A stretch of DNA of 7,845 nt, from positions 1 to 7,845 of the forward strand of contig CACXFW010000159.1 of assembly GCA_902767065.1 (NCBI GenBank), given 5' to 3'. The stretch's first letter is position 1. The number at the start of each line of letters is the position of its first letter. The DNA comes from an uncultured Lachnospiraceae bacterium. Its GTDB lineage: Bacteria; Bacillota; Clostridia; Lachnospirales; Lachnospiraceae. This document shows, piece by piece, positions 6,257 through 7,845 of the stretch. The notes beneath the pieces are model-generated. The model worked only from the letters and a program-made list of their open reading frames with translations, had not been told where the DNA came from and did no database searches. A program made the translations under genes and the position numbers.

Positions 6257-7287
6257 TGGTGACAAAAGTGGAAGATAAGAATAAAACCAGATATACCGAG
6301 GTCGATATCGCCAGAGGCATCGGTATATTTTTTGTTGTACTGGGACATGCCATCAAGCAGACAGAAGTATCCGCGGGGTGGATCCGGATCCTGACCTATA
6401 TCATCTACAGCTTTCACATGCCCTTGTTTTTCTGTCTGTCAGGCTTTGTCTCCGCCAGGATTCTCCAGATGAAGCGCAAGGAGAGGGCCTCCTATATCGT
6501 GTCCCGGGCAAGAAGGCTTCTGGTTCCTTATTTTGTGATCGGACTTCTCTATATTCCGGTAAAGCTGAAGCTGAGCGATGTCGCGGTCAAGCCGTTTAAG
6601 GTGACTGATATCTGGAAGCTCATGATCGGCCAGAACCCGGATGTCTCTTTGTGGTTTTTATATATCCTGTTCCTCATCGAGCTGATCTGCGCGCTGCTTG
6701 TCAATACCTATAATTTCCGCTCTATCTGGTACGGGAGCTTTTTCCTGAGTGTCGCGATCTACTGGGCGAATTTTGATATCCGCACTCCAAAGTATTTCTT
6801 TTTCTTCCTGATGGGGATCTGGGTACGTCTGAAGTTTGAGGACAGCCGCAATGCCGGTTATGAAGACGTGATGGACGGACAGGATCTGCTTGCGTTTCTG
6901 GCGCTGGTGACGGATATCTTTGCGATTATTTTCCTGTACCGGACTACGATCACGGTCACCATGATGCTGACGAGCCTGTGTGGAATCTATCTGGTTTTGT
7001 GGGTGTCATCGCGCCTGGTCTACAATATTGACGGTGAGAGGAGAAAGCCGGGCCGCATATCTTCCATGCTGCTGATCTTCGGATTGTTTTCCATGGACAT
7101 CTATATCCTGCATGAACCCATCATGACACTGACGCGTCTTCTTTTCTGGAATCACCTGGGCTGGAACTACATTCTGTGCACATTTCTGATTTTTGTCTGT
7201 GCGCTGTGCCTTCCGGTTCCCGTTTCAAAGTATTTCATCCGTAAGGTCAAACCGCTGAGGATCCTGCTTTTGGGGGAGAAGCAATAG
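6256..7287 (+). CDS. Membrane acyltransferase family 3 protein
   Basis: Integral membrane protein of 343 residues of the acyltransferase 3 family (OafA/NodX/WecH-like), which transfers acyl groups, often acetyl, to sugars or other surface molecules. Family marks: TEVDIARGIGIFFVVLGH with His31, a FHMPLFFCLSGF segment (53-64), an Arg-rich RARRLLVPY (84-92), SLWFLYILF (131-139) and a late SMDIYILHEPIM with His286. About ten hydrophobic helices fit the usual topology. The ATG overlaps the regulator's stop (TGATG) and there is little SD sequence before it, which points to translational coupling. The last helix and a basic tail (RKVKPLR) end close to the next start. The acceptor is unknown, because no glycan synthesis genes lie in the window. 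Confidence 0.85.
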   Translation: MVTKVEDKNKTRYTEVDIARGIGIFFVVLGHAIKQTEVSAGWIRILTYIIYSFHMPLFFCLSGFVSARILQMKRKERASYIVSRARRLLVPYFVIGLLYIPVKLKLSDVAVKPFKVTDIWKLMIGQNPDVSLWFLYILFLIELICALLVNTYNFRSIWYGSFFLSVAIYWANFDIRTPKYFFFFLMGIWVRLKFEDSRNAGYEDVMDGQDLLAFLALVTDIFAIIFLYRTTITVTMMLTSLCGIYLVLWVSSRLVYNIDGERRKPGRISSMLLIFGLFSMDIYILHEPIMTLTRLLFWNHLGWNYILCTFLIFVCALCLPVPVSKYFIRKVKPLRILLLGEKQ

Positions 7288-7713
7288 GTGAAAAAGAAGA
7301 TTCGCATTGTGTTTTATCTCTGCGCCCTGACGATTGTCATTTTTACGGCGTGGTCGTTGATCCGTTCCCTGCGTCCGAGCCGCGGCAAGGCCTACGAGCG
7401 GCTCACTGTGGAGGAAGCAAAGGAGTATATGAGCTTTGAGCCGGCCTACTGCATTGTGGATGTGAGGGATGCGCCTGATTACGGGAAGGCCCACATCGAC
7501 GGGGCCAGAAACCTTCCCCTGGATCAGATCATCCGGAAAGGCGATGAAGTCATCCCGGACCGGGGAATGATGCTGTACGTTTACGGGTATGATACGCAAA
7601 GCAGCTGTGCGGCGGCGCAAAAGCTCAGTGATATGGGCTTTACTTCTGTTGCGGAGACAGGCAGCTACGGGGACTGGATCCGCTTTGAACAGGCGGCTCA
7701 CTCGTCCGGATAA
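7288..7713 (+). CDS. Membrane-anchored rhodanese-like protein lacking active-site Cys
   Basis: A 141-residue protein beginning at GTG directly after the acyltransferase stop, with GGGAG at 7274-7278 nine bases upstream. Residues 5-27 form one membrane helix after a KKK start, so the rest probably faces outward, although orientation is not certain. Residues 38-134 form a rhodanese fold: LTVEEAKEYM, the conserved CIVDVRDAPDYGKAHIDGARNLPL (55-78, family motif), and a C-terminal MGFTSVAETGSYGDW. The active loop normally reads C-x4-R, but here it is YGYDTQSS (99-106) with Gly100 where Cys is expected and no Arg. Sulfur transfer by the usual mechanism is therefore unlikely, and a binding or sensing role is more plausible. 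It is cotranscribed with the acyltransferase. Confidence 0.8.
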   Translation: MKKKIRIVFYLCALTIVIFTAWSLIRSLRPSRGKAYERLTVEEAKEYMSFEPAYCIVDVRDAPDYGKAHIDGARNLPLDQIIRKGDEVIPDRGMMLYVYGYDTQSSCAAAQKLSDMGFTSVAETGSYGDWIRFEQAAHSSG

Positions 7714-7757
7714 GGAGCAGCTGACCTGGATCTTCGTTTTTATGACTTTACGATCGG

Positions 7758-7778
7758 AATGTGTAACTATTCAGCACC
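7758..7778 (-). repeat. Conserved tail of the right hairpin element
   Basis: Read on the - strand this begins GGTGCTGAATA and continues to TTACA. It matches 66-86 at 18 of 21 positions and overlaps the first two bases of the right hairpin. It lies 44 bases after the rhodanese-like gene. The orientation is opposite to the left copy, so both tails point into the window. Confidence 0.7.
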
Positions 7779-7844
7779 CCATGAATTCTCACAAAATCAG
7801 GACGGGGAGTTTACTCACCGGACGATTTTTGAGAATTCATGGGG
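7777..7844 (-). repeat. Long imperfect hairpin, right copy of the repeat element
   Basis: CCCCATGAATTCTCA (7777-7791) pairs perfectly with 7830-7844. After a bulged C, 7793-7798 pairs with 7824-7829. Further inward, G7800-C7823 and 7803-7805 with 7818-7820 pair around tandem G-A mismatches, and GAGT (7807-7810) pairs with ACTC (7813-7816), leaving TT at the apex. This gives about 29 pairs over 68 bases, the same size and two-base apex as the left copy. The arms also resemble it (shared TGAG/AATTC blocks) while keeping the pairing. It could act as a bidirectional transcription or RNA-end barrier for the gene before it, but there is no T-run. Confidence 0.8.
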
Positions 7845-7845
7845 C

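Overview
The window reads as one compact stretch of a Gram-positive, anaerobic Firmicutes chromosome, probably a Clostridia/Lachnospiraceae-type gut fermenter. This rests on strong GGAGG-type ribosome binding sites, intrinsic terminators, moderate G+C, very short spacers, and a biotin-dependent sodium-pump decarboxylase operon of a kind found in such anaerobes. The assignment is an inference from sequence style, not a database match. All eight supported genes are on the + strand.

Left edge (1-187): a long hairpin with a conserved tail (1-86), an intrinsic terminator for a gene to the left of the window (101-127), and a weak promoter candidate before the first gene.

Positions 188-5806 hold a five-gene biotin enzyme operon. 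The genes encode: a 12S/MmdA-type acyl-CoA carboxyltransferase; a gamma-like membrane anchor with a signal peptide and a large outside domain; a biotin carrier protein; the Na+-pumping beta subunit (OadB/MmdB/GcdB family), with all the known functional residues in place; and a 5S/OadA-type carboxyltransferase without a biotin domain. No biotin carboxylase is present, so the set should move or remove carboxyl groups rather than fix bicarbonate with ATP. Having both a CoA-ester carboxyltransferase and a 2-oxoacid carboxyltransferase next to one carrier resembles the 12S/5S/1.3S transcarboxylase of propionibacteria, here combined with a membrane sodium pump. A plausible model is that the biotin carrier takes a carboxyl group from one substrate and either hands it to pyruvate or delivers it to the beta subunit, where decarboxylation drives Na+ export.

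Positions 5838-5868 hold a strong hairpin closing the operon. Positions 5888-7713 hold a second, tightly packed group: a short DtxR/MntR-type metal-dependent regulator, a membrane acyltransferase of family 3 overlapping it by one base, and a membrane-anchored rhodanese-fold protein that starts directly after the acyltransferase stop and lacks the catalytic cysteine.

Right edge (7714-7845): a second copy of the hairpin-plus-tail element in the opposite orientation. The window begins and ends almost exactly at the outer bases of the two hairpins, which suggests a multi-copy intergenic repeat at which an assembly may have broken. The repeat pair, the combined transcarboxylase/sodium pump layout and the gamma-like subunit with a secreted domain are the most interesting items.
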